Positions 8,195-17,070 of a stretch of 64,000 nucleotides of DNA are shown here, piece by piece (the first letter of the stretch is position 1; every line of letters begins with the position of its first letter). The stretch is from Ardenticatenaceae bacterium. GTDB taxonomy: Bacteria > Chloroflexota > Anaerolineae > Promineifilales > Promineifilaceae. The notes below the pieces were generated by a model, which was not told the origin of the DNA, made no database searches, and saw nothing but the letters and a program-made list of their open reading frames with translations. The DNA is taken from contig JACKBS010000005.1 in the NCBI GenBank assembly GCA_020634435.1, forward strand, positions 310,001 through 374,000, given 5' to 3'. The position numbers were made by a program, and so were the translations under genes.

Positions 8195-8992
8195 ATGAGC
8201 CAGTCAAAACAGTTTGTACTTTTTTTAATCGATGGGATGCGCCCCGATGGGCTAATGCAGGCCGATACGCCGGTGATGGATCGCCTGCTGGCTGCCGGGG
8301 CACACACGCTCACCGCCCAAACCGTCATGCCCTCGATGACGCTGCCCTGCCACACGTCGCTGTTTTTGGGCGTACGGCCGTCTCGTCACGGCATCACCAC
8401 CAACATTTGGACTCCTCAGGTGCGCCCCATCCCCGGTCTGTTTGACGTGCTGCAAGACGCCCGCCTCACCACCGCCTTCTTCTACAACTGGGAAGAGCTG
8501 CGCGATTTGGGCCGTCCGGGGGCACTCAACGCCTCGTTTATGGTGAAGGATACAACGGGGGATGGTGGGGCAGATACGGCCGTTGCCCAACTGGCCTCAC
8601 ACTGGCTGGCGAATAACCCATTCAACTTTGCCTTCATCTACCTGGGCGGTACAGACATTGCCGGGCACGCCTGGGGCTGGATGAGCGAGCCGTACCTGCA
8701 AGCCATTGCCCACGCCGACCGCTGCATCGGCACGGTGCTGGAGGCGCTGCCGCTAGACTGCACCATCATGGTTACCAGCGACCACGGTGGCCACGAGCAA
8801 ATGCACGGCACCGACTGCCCCGAAGACATGACCACGCCGCTGCTCCTGGCTGGGCCAGAGATCCCGGCAAGCGGCCGCCTTACCCAGTCCGTTCAGATCA
8901 CCGACATTGCGCCCACCATTACTCACCACTTCGGCATCGCCGCGCCCAAAGAATGGATTGGCCAGCCAATCTTGCCAAATACCAAGCCATAG
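8195..8992 (+). CDS. Alkaline phosphatase superfamily nucleotide pyrophosphatase/phosphodiesterase-like
   Basis: 265 residues. Metal ligands of the superfamily are visible: D13 (LIDGMRPDG), a probable Thr nucleophile T49 in MPSMTLPCH, Asp and His in GGTDIAGH near 152-159, and SDHGGHE near 194-200, plus a C-terminal His (ITHHFGI). This arrangement is that of type I phosphodiesterase/nucleotide pyrophosphatases, which cleave phosphodiester or phosphonate bonds. No signal peptide is seen, so it is probably cytoplasmic. It is shorter than NPP enzymes (which exceed 400 residues), so it is a compact member and substrate is open. Confidence 0.85.
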   Translation: MSQSKQFVLFLIDGMRPDGLMQADTPVMDRLLAAGAHTLTAQTVMPSMTLPCHTSLFLGVRPSRHGITTNIWTPQVRPIPGLFDVLQDARLTTAFFYNWEELRDLGRPGALNASFMVKDTTGDGGADTAVAQLASHWLANNPFNFAFIYLGGTDIAGHAWGWMSEPYLQAIAHADRCIGTVLEALPLDCTIMVTSDHGGHEQMHGTDCPEDMTTPLLLAGPEIPASGRLTQSVQITDIAPTITHHFGIAAPKEWIGQPILPNTKP

Positions 8993-9060
8993 TTTGGCAA
9001 AGCCCACCAGCAGCTAGTACCTCTGGGTTTGGTTTTGCGTGAAATTTGCGCAATTTTGGA

Positions 9061-9088
9061 TTGCTCTCTTATACATCCTTGCTAGAAT
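9061..9088 (+). promoter_or_regulatory. Candidate sigma-A promoter of the BLUF gene
   Basis: TTGCTC (9061-9066), 16-base spacer, TAGAAT (9083-9088), 32 bases before the BLUF start. An AGAGGAAA ribosome binding site follows at about 9109-9116. The -35 box matches only four of six bases. Confidence 0.5.
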
Positions 9089-9120
9089 GACCTGGACAAT
9101 TCACACTAGAGGAAAATATT

Positions 9121-9543
9121 ATGCTCTCAATCGTTTATGCCAGCTCTGCCGTACGCCTGTTTAACCGCCAGGAACTTGTTGATCTGCTGGAGTACAGCCG
9201 AGAAATGAATGTAGAAAATGACATCACGGGAATGCTGCTGTACCGGGGCGGCAATTTCATTCAGGTGATTGAGGGCGAGGATGAAGCTGTGTTACAGCTT
9301 TATAATAATATCAAGGCCGACCCCCGTCACAAAGATGTGACGTTGCTGTCACAAGACCCCATCGCCAAGCGCCAATTCCCCGACTGGCGCATGGGTTTCC
9401 GCAATATCGATCAGATGAGCGAAGAGGAATTAGCCGGATTTTCCAGCTTTTTGGAGAATGATTTCAGCCCAGCTTATTTTAAGGATAAGCCAACTCGTGC
9501 CTACATCTTACTGCTAAGCTTCAAAGACTCAATGACCGATTAA
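9121..9543 (+). CDS. Short BLUF-domain blue-light receptor
   Basis: 140 residues, a single BLUF domain with a short helical tail. The residues that drive BLUF photochemistry are at the spacing of AppA: Y6 (IVYASSA), N30, Q48 (NFIQVIEG), W89 and M91 (DWRMGF). It should bind flavin non-covalently and shift its hydrogen-bond network on blue light. It has no output domain, so signalling must go through a partner protein. Neighbours (a phosphatase-like gene and ppc on the other strand) do not reveal that partner. It has its own promoter and a good ribosome binding site. Confidence 0.95.
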   Translation: MLSIVYASSAVRLFNRQELVDLLEYSREMNVENDITGMLLYRGGNFIQVIEGEDEAVLQLYNNIKADPRHKDVTLLSQDPIAKRQFPDWRMGFRNIDQMSEEELAGFSSFLENDFSPAYFKDKPTRAYILLLSFKDSMTD

Positions 9544-9585
9544 GCGCCACCCACAAAGTTCCGGCATATTGACCTAAAAACACAG

Positions 9586-9630
9586 AGTTCGCAGATTGAA
9601 AAGATTCAGAATCTAGGCAATCTGCGAACT
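9586..9630 (-). terminator. Inverted repeat, probable terminator of ppc
   Basis: Arms AGTTCGCAGATTG (9586-9598) and CAATCTGCGAACT (9618-9630) are perfect 13-mers. Read on the minus strand, the stem is followed by CTGTGTTTTT. The arm word CGCAGATT links it to the ACAGATT repeat family at 43930 and 51185, so it may be a repeat acting as terminator. Confidence 0.6.
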
Positions 9631-9671
9631 GTTGATAAAAACTTCGACTTTAGCTGATCCAGTTTGGTCTT

Positions 9672-12461
9672 TTAACCCGTATTTTTCAACCCAGATGCAA
9701 TTCCGTTAATCGTTAAAAAGATGGCGTGCAGCAGCTGCTGCGCCTTAGGGCTGTCTTTTTCTGGCAAGAAGCGCAGCCGCCGCAGCAGGGCCACCTGCAC
9801 AAAATTCAGCGGATCCACATACGGATTGCGCTGTCGCACCGAGCGTTGCAGCACCGGATCGTTGTCCAGCAGTTCCCGCTGACCCGTCACCCGCAAAATC
9901 CAGCTTACCGTACGGCCGAATGAGCTTTCGATCTCGCCAAAAATCTTGTCCCGAATCGCTTCGTCATCTACCAGATTGGCATACAGTTTAGCGATGCCCA
10001 TGTCGGCTTTGGCCAGCGACACCTGGGCATTGTCAATCACCACCTGGAAGAAAGGCCATTTGCGGTACATCTCGTGCAGGCGATGCAGATGCTCCGGCGA
10101 CTGGCTGCCGTATGCTTCCAGCGCTTCGCCAAGCCCATACCAGCCGGGCAGCACATGGCGGCTTTGCATCCAGCTAAAGCCCCAGGGGATGGCCCGCAAA
10201 CTATCAAACGTGGCTTTGGCGGTGCGGCGCGACGGCCGGCTGCCGATGCGCATCTGGCTAATTTCGGTGATCGGCGTGGCTGCGTCCCAATATTCCAACA
10301 GTTCCGGCGTTTCGTAAATAAGACGACGGTAAGTGCGGTAAGAAACGGCCGCTAATTCATCCATCGCCTCACGCCACTCATCCTGCGGCTGGGTGGTGCC
10401 ACCATGCCGCTGATCCACGCTGGCCATGAGGGTGGCGTGCACCACCTGCTCCAGATGGCGGCGGGCTACGGCAGGATGCCCGTACCGCTCGTCGATCACT
10501 TCGCCCTGCTCGGTAATGCGGATACGGCCGTTTACCGACCCCGGTGGTTGCGCCAAAATCGCTCGATTCGCGGGGCCACCACCGCGGGCAATCGTGCCGC
10601 CGCGCCCGTGAAACAGCATGATGTTGACATTATGCTGGGCACAGGTTTGGGCCAACGCTTCTTGCGCCTGGTACAGCTCCCAGTTGGCCGCCATGTAGCC
10701 TGCATCTTTGTTGCTATCGGAGTAGCCAATCATGATCGTTTGATCTCGCTTAACCCGCTCCAGATGGGGTGCATAAGCCGGATGGGTGAACAGTGCCGTC
10801 ATGATGTCGGGCGCATTGCGCAGGTCCGTGCGCGTTTCAAACAGGGGCACGAAGGTCAGCCCTTCTTCTTCGCGATTGGCATCCAGGCAAATGCCGTGCC
10901 ATTTGGCCAGCAGCAGCGGCGTGAGAATATCCTCCGGCCCGTGGGTCATGCTGACGATATACGGGCCAATCAGCTCCGCGCCATAAAAATCGAAGGCGCG
11001 GTACAAAATTTGGAACAGCGCCAAAGTTTCTTCCGTTTCGGGTGACAGGTCGGTAAGCTGGCTCAAATCCGGGTTGGGCGACGCCAGCAAATTGGAGAGG
11101 ATGTGGGCGCGTTCGTCGGGAGCCAGCTGCCCAAAACCATCATGCAGGTTGAGTTTGCGCAAGAGTTCGTCGAGAACGGCCGTGTTGTAATCACTGTATT
11201 GGCGAATGTCCAGGCGGGCCACGTGCAGACCAAATACCTGGGCCTGCCGCCGCATCCGCGCCAGCTGGTCAGCCGCCAGATCGCCCAAATTATTTTCGCG
11301 CAGCGTTTTATCCATCAGGTCTAGCGGCCCCAGCAAATCCTTCATGCTGCGCACGCGCAGCGGCGGATTGGCCTCGCCTTTAAGCCGGGCCACCATGTCG
11401 CCAGCGGCGGCAGCGGCCAAATCCTCAGCCAGCGCAGCAGCCCACAGGCGGTATGGCTCATTGGGGTACCGGTTCTGCAAAAAGGAGAGATGGTCGGAGC
11501 GGTTTTGCACCTCGGCCAGCGCATCCATGAACACGTCGGGGATGGGTGCCAATGTTTCAGACACGGTCAGAGATCGGTTGAGCCGGGTGGCCGCTTCACG
11601 ATGCTCCACCACGGCCAAACCACGATGCAGCCGCAGCGTCTCAGCCGTGACATCGGCCGTGACGTTAGGATTACCATCCCGATCCCCGCCAATCCACGAG
11701 CCAAACGTGAGAAAACGCTTGGGCGGGGCGATAGTTGGATAAAGTTCAGCGAGCACCCTGGCCATGCTGGCATACACTTCGGGGATGGTGTCCCAAATGG
11801 TGGTGTTCATGTAGTAGAGGCCGGTTTTGACCTCATCGGTGACGGTGATAACGGCCGTTCTCGTTCGATTGGTCAGCCATAGCGCCGTCACTTCGGCCTG
11901 GATGCTGGTCATCAGGTCGGCCTGCTCCGTTGGCAGCAAATCGCGCACGTGCAGGTCGGTCAGCGCCGAGGAAATGCGGCGTAGCTTGGAAAGCACCGTC
12001 CGGCGCTTGGCCTGGGTGGGATGAGCGGTGAAGACCAGCTCCACGTGCAGCTTGTTCAGCAGCTTTTCCATTTCGTAGGCGTCTACACCCAACTGGTGCA
12101 GTTGGGCAATGGCCGCAGCCACGGACTCTTTGAGCGGTTGGGGATGGGCCTTGCGCTCGCGGTCGCGCAGCACACGCACCCGGTTCTGCTCCTCGGCCAG
12201 ATTCACCAGCTCAAAGTAGTTGGCAAACGCCCGCGACAGCAGTTCGGCTTTTTCCACGCTCAGCCCATTGACAATTTGCGCCATGCGGGCGTCAATTTCC
12301 GGGCTGGCATCCATGCGCCGCGCCTTCGCCAGCGCCCGAATGCTTTCTTCCAACTCAAACACCTCAACACCTGCCTGGCGGCGAATCACCTGGCCCAGAA
12401 TATCACCAAGGAGGTGGATGTCTTCGCTTAGCTGTTTTTGGCTTTTATTTTGTTTGGCCAT
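9672..12461 (-). CDS. ppc: Phosphoenolpyruvate carboxylase
   Basis: 929 residues, normal bacterial length. The catalytic His is H147 in ELVFTAHPTQ. The second signature IMIGYSDSNKDAGY and the glycine loop LFHGRGGTIARGGGP are intact. The C-terminus ends in KNTG, where most family members have QNTG. It converts PEP and bicarbonate to oxaloacetate, an anaplerotic step. It is monocistronic, with the NUDIX gene upstream on the same strand ~60 bases away across a palindromic element. Confidence 0.97.
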   Translation of the reverse strand: MAKQNKSQKQLSEDIHLLGDILGQVIRRQAGVEVFELEESIRALAKARRMDASPEIDARMAQIVNGLSVEKAELLSRAFANYFELVNLAEEQNRVRVLRDRERKAHPQPLKESVAAAIAQLHQLGVDAYEMEKLLNKLHVELVFTAHPTQAKRRTVLSKLRRISSALTDLHVRDLLPTEQADLMTSIQAEVTALWLTNRTRTAVITVTDEVKTGLYYMNTTIWDTIPEVYASMARVLAELYPTIAPPKRFLTFGSWIGGDRDGNPNVTADVTAETLRLHRGLAVVEHREAATRLNRSLTVSETLAPIPDVFMDALAEVQNRSDHLSFLQNRYPNEPYRLWAAALAEDLAAAAAGDMVARLKGEANPPLRVRSMKDLLGPLDLMDKTLRENNLGDLAADQLARMRRQAQVFGLHVARLDIRQYSDYNTAVLDELLRKLNLHDGFGQLAPDERAHILSNLLASPNPDLSQLTDLSPETEETLALFQILYRAFDFYGAELIGPYIVSMTHGPEDILTPLLLAKWHGICLDANREEEGLTFVPLFETRTDLRNAPDIMTALFTHPAYAPHLERVKRDQTIMIGYSDSNKDAGYMAANWELYQAQEALAQTCAQHNVNIMLFHGRGGTIARGGGPANRAILAQPPGSVNGRIRITEQGEVIDERYGHPAVARRHLEQVVHATLMASVDQRHGGTTQPQDEWREAMDELAAVSYRTYRRLIYETPELLEYWDAATPITEISQMRIGSRPSRRTAKATFDSLRAIPWGFSWMQSRHVLPGWYGLGEALEAYGSQSPEHLHRLHEMYRKWPFFQVVIDNAQVSLAKADMGIAKLYANLVDDEAIRDKIFGEIESSFGRTVSWILRVTGQRELLDNDPVLQRSVRQRNPYVDPLNFVQVALLRRLRFLPEKDSPKAQQLLHAIFLTINGIASGLKNTG

Positions 12462-12477
12462 TTTTCTTCACTTTTGG

Positions 12478-12540
12478 GGAAAGTGAAAAGTAAAGAGTAT
12501 AGGCTACTCACTTTTCACTATTCACTTCTCACTCTGCTTC
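12478..12540. repeat. Palindromic element, GTGAAAAGTAA / TTCACTTTTCACT family
   Basis: AAAGTGAAAAGTAAAGAGTA on the left faces ACTCACTTTTCACTATTCAC on the right. It fills the space between ppc and the upstream NUDIX gene and encodes the last residues of the latter (YKKQSEK). Confidence 0.6.
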
Positions 12541-13076
12541 TTATAGTTTTCATAGTGGTAGAACGCCGCAACAACGAGAGCATGAGTGATACGGCCGTTC
12601 CCAATCATCCCTGGTATGTCATCAATCGGCACCAGCTCTACCGCAATATCTTCCGCGCCATCAAACTGGGGCGCCTGCTGCCAGCGGGCGTTCAGCGCCA
12701 GGTAGGTGTAACAGCGGTTGTCCAAAAATGCCGGATTGGGGTCCACCGTGCCGATGTGAATAACTTCTTCCGCCGCGTAGCCCGTCTCCTCCAGCAGCTC
12801 CCGCCGAATGGCTTCGGCTGGATCATTTTCGTGGGGGTCTACCATGCCACCGGGGATTTCTAGCGTCACTCGCTCTGTGCCGTGACGGAATTGGTGGATG
12901 AGCACCACCTGGTTTTCCGGCGTTAGCGCTACCACATTCACCCAGTCGGGCGATTGCAGCACAAAAAAACTGTGCTCCGCGCCTGTGCGCGGCGATCGGC
13001 GCACATCGCGTCGCATTTTGAAGATGCGGTAATTGGCTATTTCTTCACTGTCGAGTTTTTCCCAGTCTTCTACCAT
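12522..13076 (-). CDS. NUDIX hydrolase, ADP-ribose pyrophosphatase-like
   Basis: 184 residues. The layout matches ADP-ribose pyrophosphatases: an N-terminal dimerisation strand region (DWEKLDSEEIANYRIFKMRRD), then FVLQSPDWVNVVAL, then the NUDIX box at about 77-100. The spacing between the first Glu and RELLEETG is one residue longer than the strict consensus (PHEND where PGED is usual). IHQFRHG before the box is typical of the ADPRase/NudF group. Likely role: clearing ADP-ribose or related nucleotide sugars. The extreme C-terminus is encoded inside the 12478-12540 repeat, suggesting the original stop was displaced. Confidence 0.88.
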   Translation of the reverse strand: MVEDWEKLDSEEIANYRIFKMRRDVRRSPRTGAEHSFFVLQSPDWVNVVALTPENQVVLIHQFRHGTERVTLEIPGGMVDPHENDPAEAIRRELLEETGYAAEEVIHIGTVDPNPAFLDNRCYTYLALNARWQQAPQFDGAEDIAVELVPIDDIPGMIGNGRITHALVVAAFYHYENYKKQSEK

Positions 13077-13129
13077 AAGGGATGGTTATACGGCAATTCG
13101 CGTTCACGAACAACATCGAATTAAAAGCA

Positions 13130-13223
13130 GAACACGAATGGCACGAATGGCACGAATTGACGAATAAGACGAATAAAACAGGTAAACATTCGTGCCATTC
13201 GTTCAATTGTCTGATTCGTGTTC
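13130..13223. repeat. Palindromic element built from CACGAATGG units
   Basis: Ends are GAACACGAAT (13130-13139) and ATTCGTGTTC (13214-13223). Inside are tandem units ACACGAATGGCACGAATGG and ACGAATAAGACGAATAA on the left and inverted ATTCGTGCCATTCGTTC on the right. It lies upstream of the Hsp70-like gene and the NUDIX gene, which are divergent. Confidence 0.75.
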
Positions 13224-13277
13224 CAAAATTTGACGAAACGTGAGGCGGCGTTTAGACTGGTTGATTCGGTCAGCCGC

Positions 13278-13348
13278 GTAGGGGCGAGGCAGTTGGAAGC
13301 AAGCAGGGTCCAACGAAGCCAACACACTACCAACTGCCTCGCCCTTAC
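13278..13348. repeat. Palindromic element, GGGGCGAGGCAGTTGG family
   Basis: Arms at 13278-13296 and 13330-13348 (19 bp, one mismatch) around a 33-base centre. The right arm ends 7 bases before the strong ribosome binding site of the Hsp70-like gene, so folding could affect its translation. Confidence 0.7.
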
Positions 13349-13367
13349 CTGATAAAGGAGGTGAACC

Positions 13368-15806
13368 ATGATTGTGGGGATGGATTTTGGGACCACAAAT
13401 TCAGGGATGGCGGCGTACGACGGCCGTTCCGTGAACATCTTACCCCTCGATCCAGCCAACAGTAACCCGCGCGTCGCCCGCACTGCCCTTTACATCACCA
13501 ACGAGCAGCAAATCTACATCGGGCGCGACGCCCTAAACCGGTATTTTGCGCAAAATATCGGCCGTCCCGTCAAAACCAGGAAGGTGTGGATTGGCGAGAT
13601 CGAAATTCGTGGCGCCGACATGCACTACGTCACCGACGTCTATGTGTACGTTGATCTCTTCTCGCCCGGGCGACTATTGCTTTCTATCAAAACCAGCCTG
13701 CGCGACAGCGACTATCCCGGCACCGTCATCGGCCAGCACTATTACTCGCTAGAAAACCTCATCGCTCTCTACCTCAACATCACCAAAACCCGCGCCGAAC
13801 AGCATTTGGGACGACCGCTCAAGCAGGTGGTGCTGGGCCGCCCCGTCCGCTTTGCCACCGACCCCGTGAAGGACCGACTGGCGCAGGTGCGGCTGCTGCA
13901 AGCGGCATTTCAGGCGGGCTATGAGACCGTCTACCTCCAGCCGGAACCGATCGCCGCTGCCTACAGCTACGAAGCCAGCATCGACTCGCCGCAAAACGTG
14001 CTGGTGTTTGACTTTGGCGGTGGTACGTTAGACCTGACGGTGATGCGCCTGGGCGAACGCGTCAGCCAGCGGGTGCTGGCCACGGGCGGTATTCCGGTAG
14101 CCGGTGATGTGTTCGACCAGAAGCTGGTACGCGCCAAGCTGCCGCGCCACTTTGGTGAAGGTAGCTATTTTGGCCCCCGCCACAAAGCGCTCACCATTCC
14201 CACCTGGATTTACGACGCGTTTTCCAGCTGGCAAACCATTTTGGAGCTGCAAACGGCCGAAAATAAAAAGATGCTGCGCGACATTGCCCAAACTGCCCAG
14301 CGTCGCTACCAGATCGAGGCGCTGGAAAGCCTGGTATCCAGCAACTACGGCCTGCAAATGTTCGACATTGTGGAGCAAGCCAAGCGCACGCTATCCGACA
14401 AACGCGGCTCGACGATTACCCTGGAAGGACCGGGCTTCAAGGTACAGGAATTTGTGACCCGCTCCGAATTTGAGACGATCATTCGCGCCGAAATCCAGGC
14501 CATCGACGCCCACATCGACGAAACGATGGCCGCCTCGGGCCTAAAGGCTGAGCAAATTGACGCGGTGATTCGCACGGGTGGCTCCAGCCAGATTCCCGCC
14601 TTTGACGAGATGCTGCAACGCAAGTTTGGCGCAGACAAGGTGCGCCGCGTGGATACGTTTAGCAGCGTCACCGCCGGGCTGGGTATTTTTGCCCAAGGAT
14701 TAGAGGCCGGCACAGAAACCACCCAGGCTTACACTCACACGGACGTAGATCCCATCAAACCAGCCGAAACGAGCCGTCCAAAAGTAAGCCCGGCCAACAT
14801 CGAAGTGCTGCGGCGGCGCATTCAGGTGCAGGAAGGGGTGATCACCGCCGAATCGGCCGAGTCGGACCAGGCGCTGGTGGTGCTGGGGAATGATAAGACG
14901 GTAACGGCCGTTCCTCTACCAAATATTTTTAACCGCGAAGGACGCGAAGGACGCAGAGAGCACGGAGAAGTGGGAGAGCAGAGAGATTTAGAGGATACAT
15001 CGGTGCCATCTGTGGATTTGAGTGATTTAGAGCTCCCACAAAATGGCCAACGCGCCATTACCGCCGATTGGGATGAGCAGCTGCTGATCGTGACTTCCAC
15101 GTACCGCTTTTTGCTGCTAACGCCGCGCCAGATGGCCGAACAGCAGGTGGCGCGTGTCTCGCTCAGCCAGGTGTTCCAGCTAGGCGAACGGGAAGTGCTG
15201 TGTACCGTGGCGCGTTGGCGCAAAATCAAGCAGCAAGAGAAGCTGCTCCTGGTAACGTCGGCGGGAGTGGCACGGCCGTATCCCACCCGCGTCATGATCG
15301 AAAGCATTGAAGCGCCCGTGCCGCTGATGTTTGACAATCCCCTGCCTGGCGTGCCCATCTTTGTTGATGGCGCAGAGGGCGATGAAACATTGCTGCTCAT
15401 CACTCGTGGCGGCAAAGGATTGCGGACCCAGGTGAGCCAACTGCGCGGTTCGGGCACGCAGCTGATGAATGTGGCCAAGGGCGACCGGGTGGAAACGGCC
15501 GTTCTCTGCCAACCCGCTGACCCCATTTTGCTCATCACCAGCGACGGATACGGCCGTCAGCTGCTGGCGGAGTGGGTGCCCCAGCCGGAAAAAGACAACG
15601 ACAAGGGCAAATCGCTCATTGCCCGACGCAGCGATCTCATGGCGGCCGTGGCCAGTGCCGAGGACACGGCGCTGCCGTTACTCACTTCACAACAACTCAT
15701 TTGGCTGGAAAACGGCCGTCCCCCCCTGGACGACAGCAGCAAAACCGCCCCCCTGCTCAAGCTACGCAAAAACGAAACAGTCCTCACAGTAATCGGTAAT
15801 CAGTAA
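13368..15806 (+). CDS. Hsp70-type ATPase fused to a GyrA-C-terminal-like domain
   Basis: 812 residues after a near-perfect AAAGGAGGTGA site. Residues 1-450 form an Hsp70/DnaK-like ATPase: phosphate-1 GMDFGTTNSG (4-13), phosphate-2 VFDFGGGTLDL near 212-222, and adenosine motif IRTGGSSQIPAF near 402-413. A DnaK substrate-binding domain is not seen. Residues ~560-800 instead hold repeated strands such as LLLVTSAGVARPYP, LLLITRGGKGLRT..SQLRG and ILLITSDGYGRQ, which resemble the DNA-wrapping blades of the GyrA C-terminal domain. Between them, residues ~521-541 come from a dispersed repeat read in frame. Function is not predictable; a nucleotide-gated scaffold that handles DNA or a partner protein is a guess. 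It converges on the repeat-protein operon, and its stop lies in a shared palindromic element. Confidence 0.85.
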   Translation: MIVGMDFGTTNSGMAAYDGRSVNILPLDPANSNPRVARTALYITNEQQIYIGRDALNRYFAQNIGRPVKTRKVWIGEIEIRGADMHYVTDVYVYVDLFSPGRLLLSIKTSLRDSDYPGTVIGQHYYSLENLIALYLNITKTRAEQHLGRPLKQVVLGRPVRFATDPVKDRLAQVRLLQAAFQAGYETVYLQPEPIAAAYSYEASIDSPQNVLVFDFGGGTLDLTVMRLGERVSQRVLATGGIPVAGDVFDQKLVRAKLPRHFGEGSYFGPRHKALTIPTWIYDAFSSWQTILELQTAENKKMLRDIAQTAQRRYQIEALESLVSSNYGLQMFDIVEQAKRTLSDKRGSTITLEGPGFKVQEFVTRSEFETIIRAEIQAIDAHIDETMAASGLKAEQIDAVIRTGGSSQIPAFDEMLQRKFGADKVRRVDTFSSVTAGLGIFAQGLEAGTETTQAYTHTDVDPIKPAETSRPKVSPANIEVLRRRIQVQEGVITAESAESDQALVVLGNDKTVTAVPLPNIFNREGREGRREHGEVGEQRDLEDTSVPSVDLSDLELPQNGQRAITADWDEQLLIVTSTYRFLLLTPRQMAEQQVARVSLSQVFQLGEREVLCTVARWRKIKQQEKLLLVTSAGVARPYPTRVMIESIEAPVPLMFDNPLPGVPIFVDGAEGDETLLLITRGGKGLRTQVSQLRGSGTQLMNVAKGDRVETAVLCQPADPILLITSDGYGRQLLAEWVPQPEKDNDKGKSLIARRSDLMAAVASAEDTALPLLTSQQLIWLENGRPPLDDSSKTAPLLKLRKNETVLTVIGNQ
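14931..14976. repeat. Dispersed repeat arm inside the Hsp70-like coding sequence
   Basis: AACCGCGAAGGACGCGAAGG followed by ACGCAGAGAGCACGGAGAAG matches the left arm of the intergenic element at 34388-34452 (ACCGCAGAGAACGCGGAGGACGCAGAG). It is translated in frame into a charged Arg/Glu/Gly segment in the linker between the ATPase and the C-terminal domain. Confidence 0.7.
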
Positions 15807-15851
15807 TCGGTTATCGGTAAACCGACCACCGATTACCGTTCACCGATTACC
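15793..15851. repeat. Palindromic GGTAATCGGTAA family, copy 1
   Basis: Tandem units of the type GTAATCGGTAATC on the left face ACCGATTACCGTTCACCGATTACC on the right. It contains the stop codons of both the Hsp70-like gene and the convergent repeat-protein gene, so it probably acts as a two-way terminator. Other copies: 37724, 38857, 56236, 59871. Confidence 0.75.
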
Positions 15852-17058
15852 ACGCCCCTTCCGGCGTACCGTGAATCGCCATCTCAATCAGCTGATCGGC
15901 CGTCAGCGCATCATCCATCTTCTCCTGCATGCGCTCGGCAAATTTGGTGGAGACGCCGTGAATTTGCATGGTGATGAGATCATCGGCCGTTAGCGTTTTG
16001 CCCAGGATTTCCTGCATCTTTTGGGCATATTGGGGCCGCACCCCATGAATGCGCATCGTCACCAGCGATTCCGCTGAAATGTCAGGCAGGTGCAAATCCA
16101 TGATAGCCGCCGCGTAATGTGAATCCACGCCATGAATCCGCATGTGGACCAGCTGATCGGCGTCCAAATCGGGCAGGCCCAGGCTGACCATCGTCTTGAT
16201 AAACTCAGCCGATACGTTGTGAATGCCCATGTTGATGATCGTGTCCAGATTGAATGGGCCAAGATCGGTTGCTTGCAGCTGCTGGATGAGGTCCGGGCGA
16301 ATGTTGTGGATGCCTAGCTGGACAATCTGGTCAATGGTCAGGTCAGTCAGCCCCATGCTGCGCACCTCACGGACGAGATTCGGCCGTACGTTGTGAATGC
16401 CTAACTGCACCACATCGTCTACGGTTAAGTCATCCAGCCCCAGGGCGCGAATTTCCTGAATCATCTCCGGGCGGACGCGGTGAATACTCAACTGAACGAT
16501 GTCGTCCACGGTGAGGTCAGTAAGTCCCAGCGCCTGCACCTGTCGCAGATATTCGGGGCGCACGTTGTGTACGCCCAGCTGCACCACATCATCAACCGAG
16601 AGTTGATGGGCCAGACCCAGGCTGCGCACCTCGACAATCAGCTCGGGACGCACGCGATGAATGGCCATCTGCACAATGTCGTCTACGGAGAGGTCCGTCA
16701 GACCGGCTTCTTGCAGCTGCTTTACGTAGGCGGGGCGCACGTGGTGAATTTGCAGCTGCCACAGCTCATCCTCGCTTAAATCTTTGAGCCCAACCTGGGC
16801 CATCGCTTCAGTAAACTGCGCCGATACCCGAAAATGGTTGTGCTGCCGTCCATCGCGAGGAACGTCGGGCACCTCCACAATTTTGTGCACCTGGTGGGTG
16901 ATGGTTGGCGGCGTCACCATTTTGGGCGGCAAGGGCGGGACCGGGGGCACCGGTTTGGTCTCGCTGCTAGCCAGGGCATCCAACAAAACATTCGCTTCTT
17001 CGGCCGAAATTTTGCCTTCGGCCAGCATGGTTAAAATCATCTTGCGTTCGTCGCTCAT
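15847..17058 (-). CDS. SHOCT-like protein with eleven 28-29 residue IHxVRP repeats
   Basis: 403 residues from the ATG at 17058, which follows GAAGGAGACGAAA. The longer frame from 17127 reads through a palindromic repeat and is rejected. Residues 1-30 form a helical hairpin (MILTMLAEGKISAEEANVLLDAL) of the SHOCT-like/YvlB N-terminal type. A Pro-rich linker (PVPPVPPLPPK) follows, then about eleven tandem units of the form L-T-x-D-D-I-V-Q-L-x-I-H-x-V-R-P with a second helix L-x-x-L-G-L. Similar helical tails occur on BlaR1/M56-like and DUF4097 proteins. No enzymatic motif is visible; a solenoid interaction scaffold is the likely role. It is third in an operon with the DUF2089 regulator and a sister repeat protein. 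Confidence 0.85.
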   Translation of the reverse strand: MSDERKMILTMLAEGKISAEEANVLLDALASSETKPVPPVPPLPPKMVTPPTITHQVHKIVEVPDVPRDGRQHNHFRVSAQFTEAMAQVGLKDLSEDELWQLQIHHVRPAYVKQLQEAGLTDLSVDDIVQMAIHRVRPELIVEVRSLGLAHQLSVDDVVQLGVHNVRPEYLRQVQALGLTDLTVDDIVQLSIHRVRPEMIQEIRALGLDDLTVDDVVQLGIHNVRPNLVREVRSMGLTDLTIDQIVQLGIHNIRPDLIQQLQATDLGPFNLDTIINMGIHNVSAEFIKTMVSLGLPDLDADQLVHMRIHGVDSHYAAAIMDLHLPDISAESLVTMRIHGVRPQYAQKMQEILGKTLTADDLITMQIHGVSTKFAERMQEKMDDALTADQLIEMAIHGTPEGAW

Positions 17059-17070
17059 TTTCGTCTCCTT

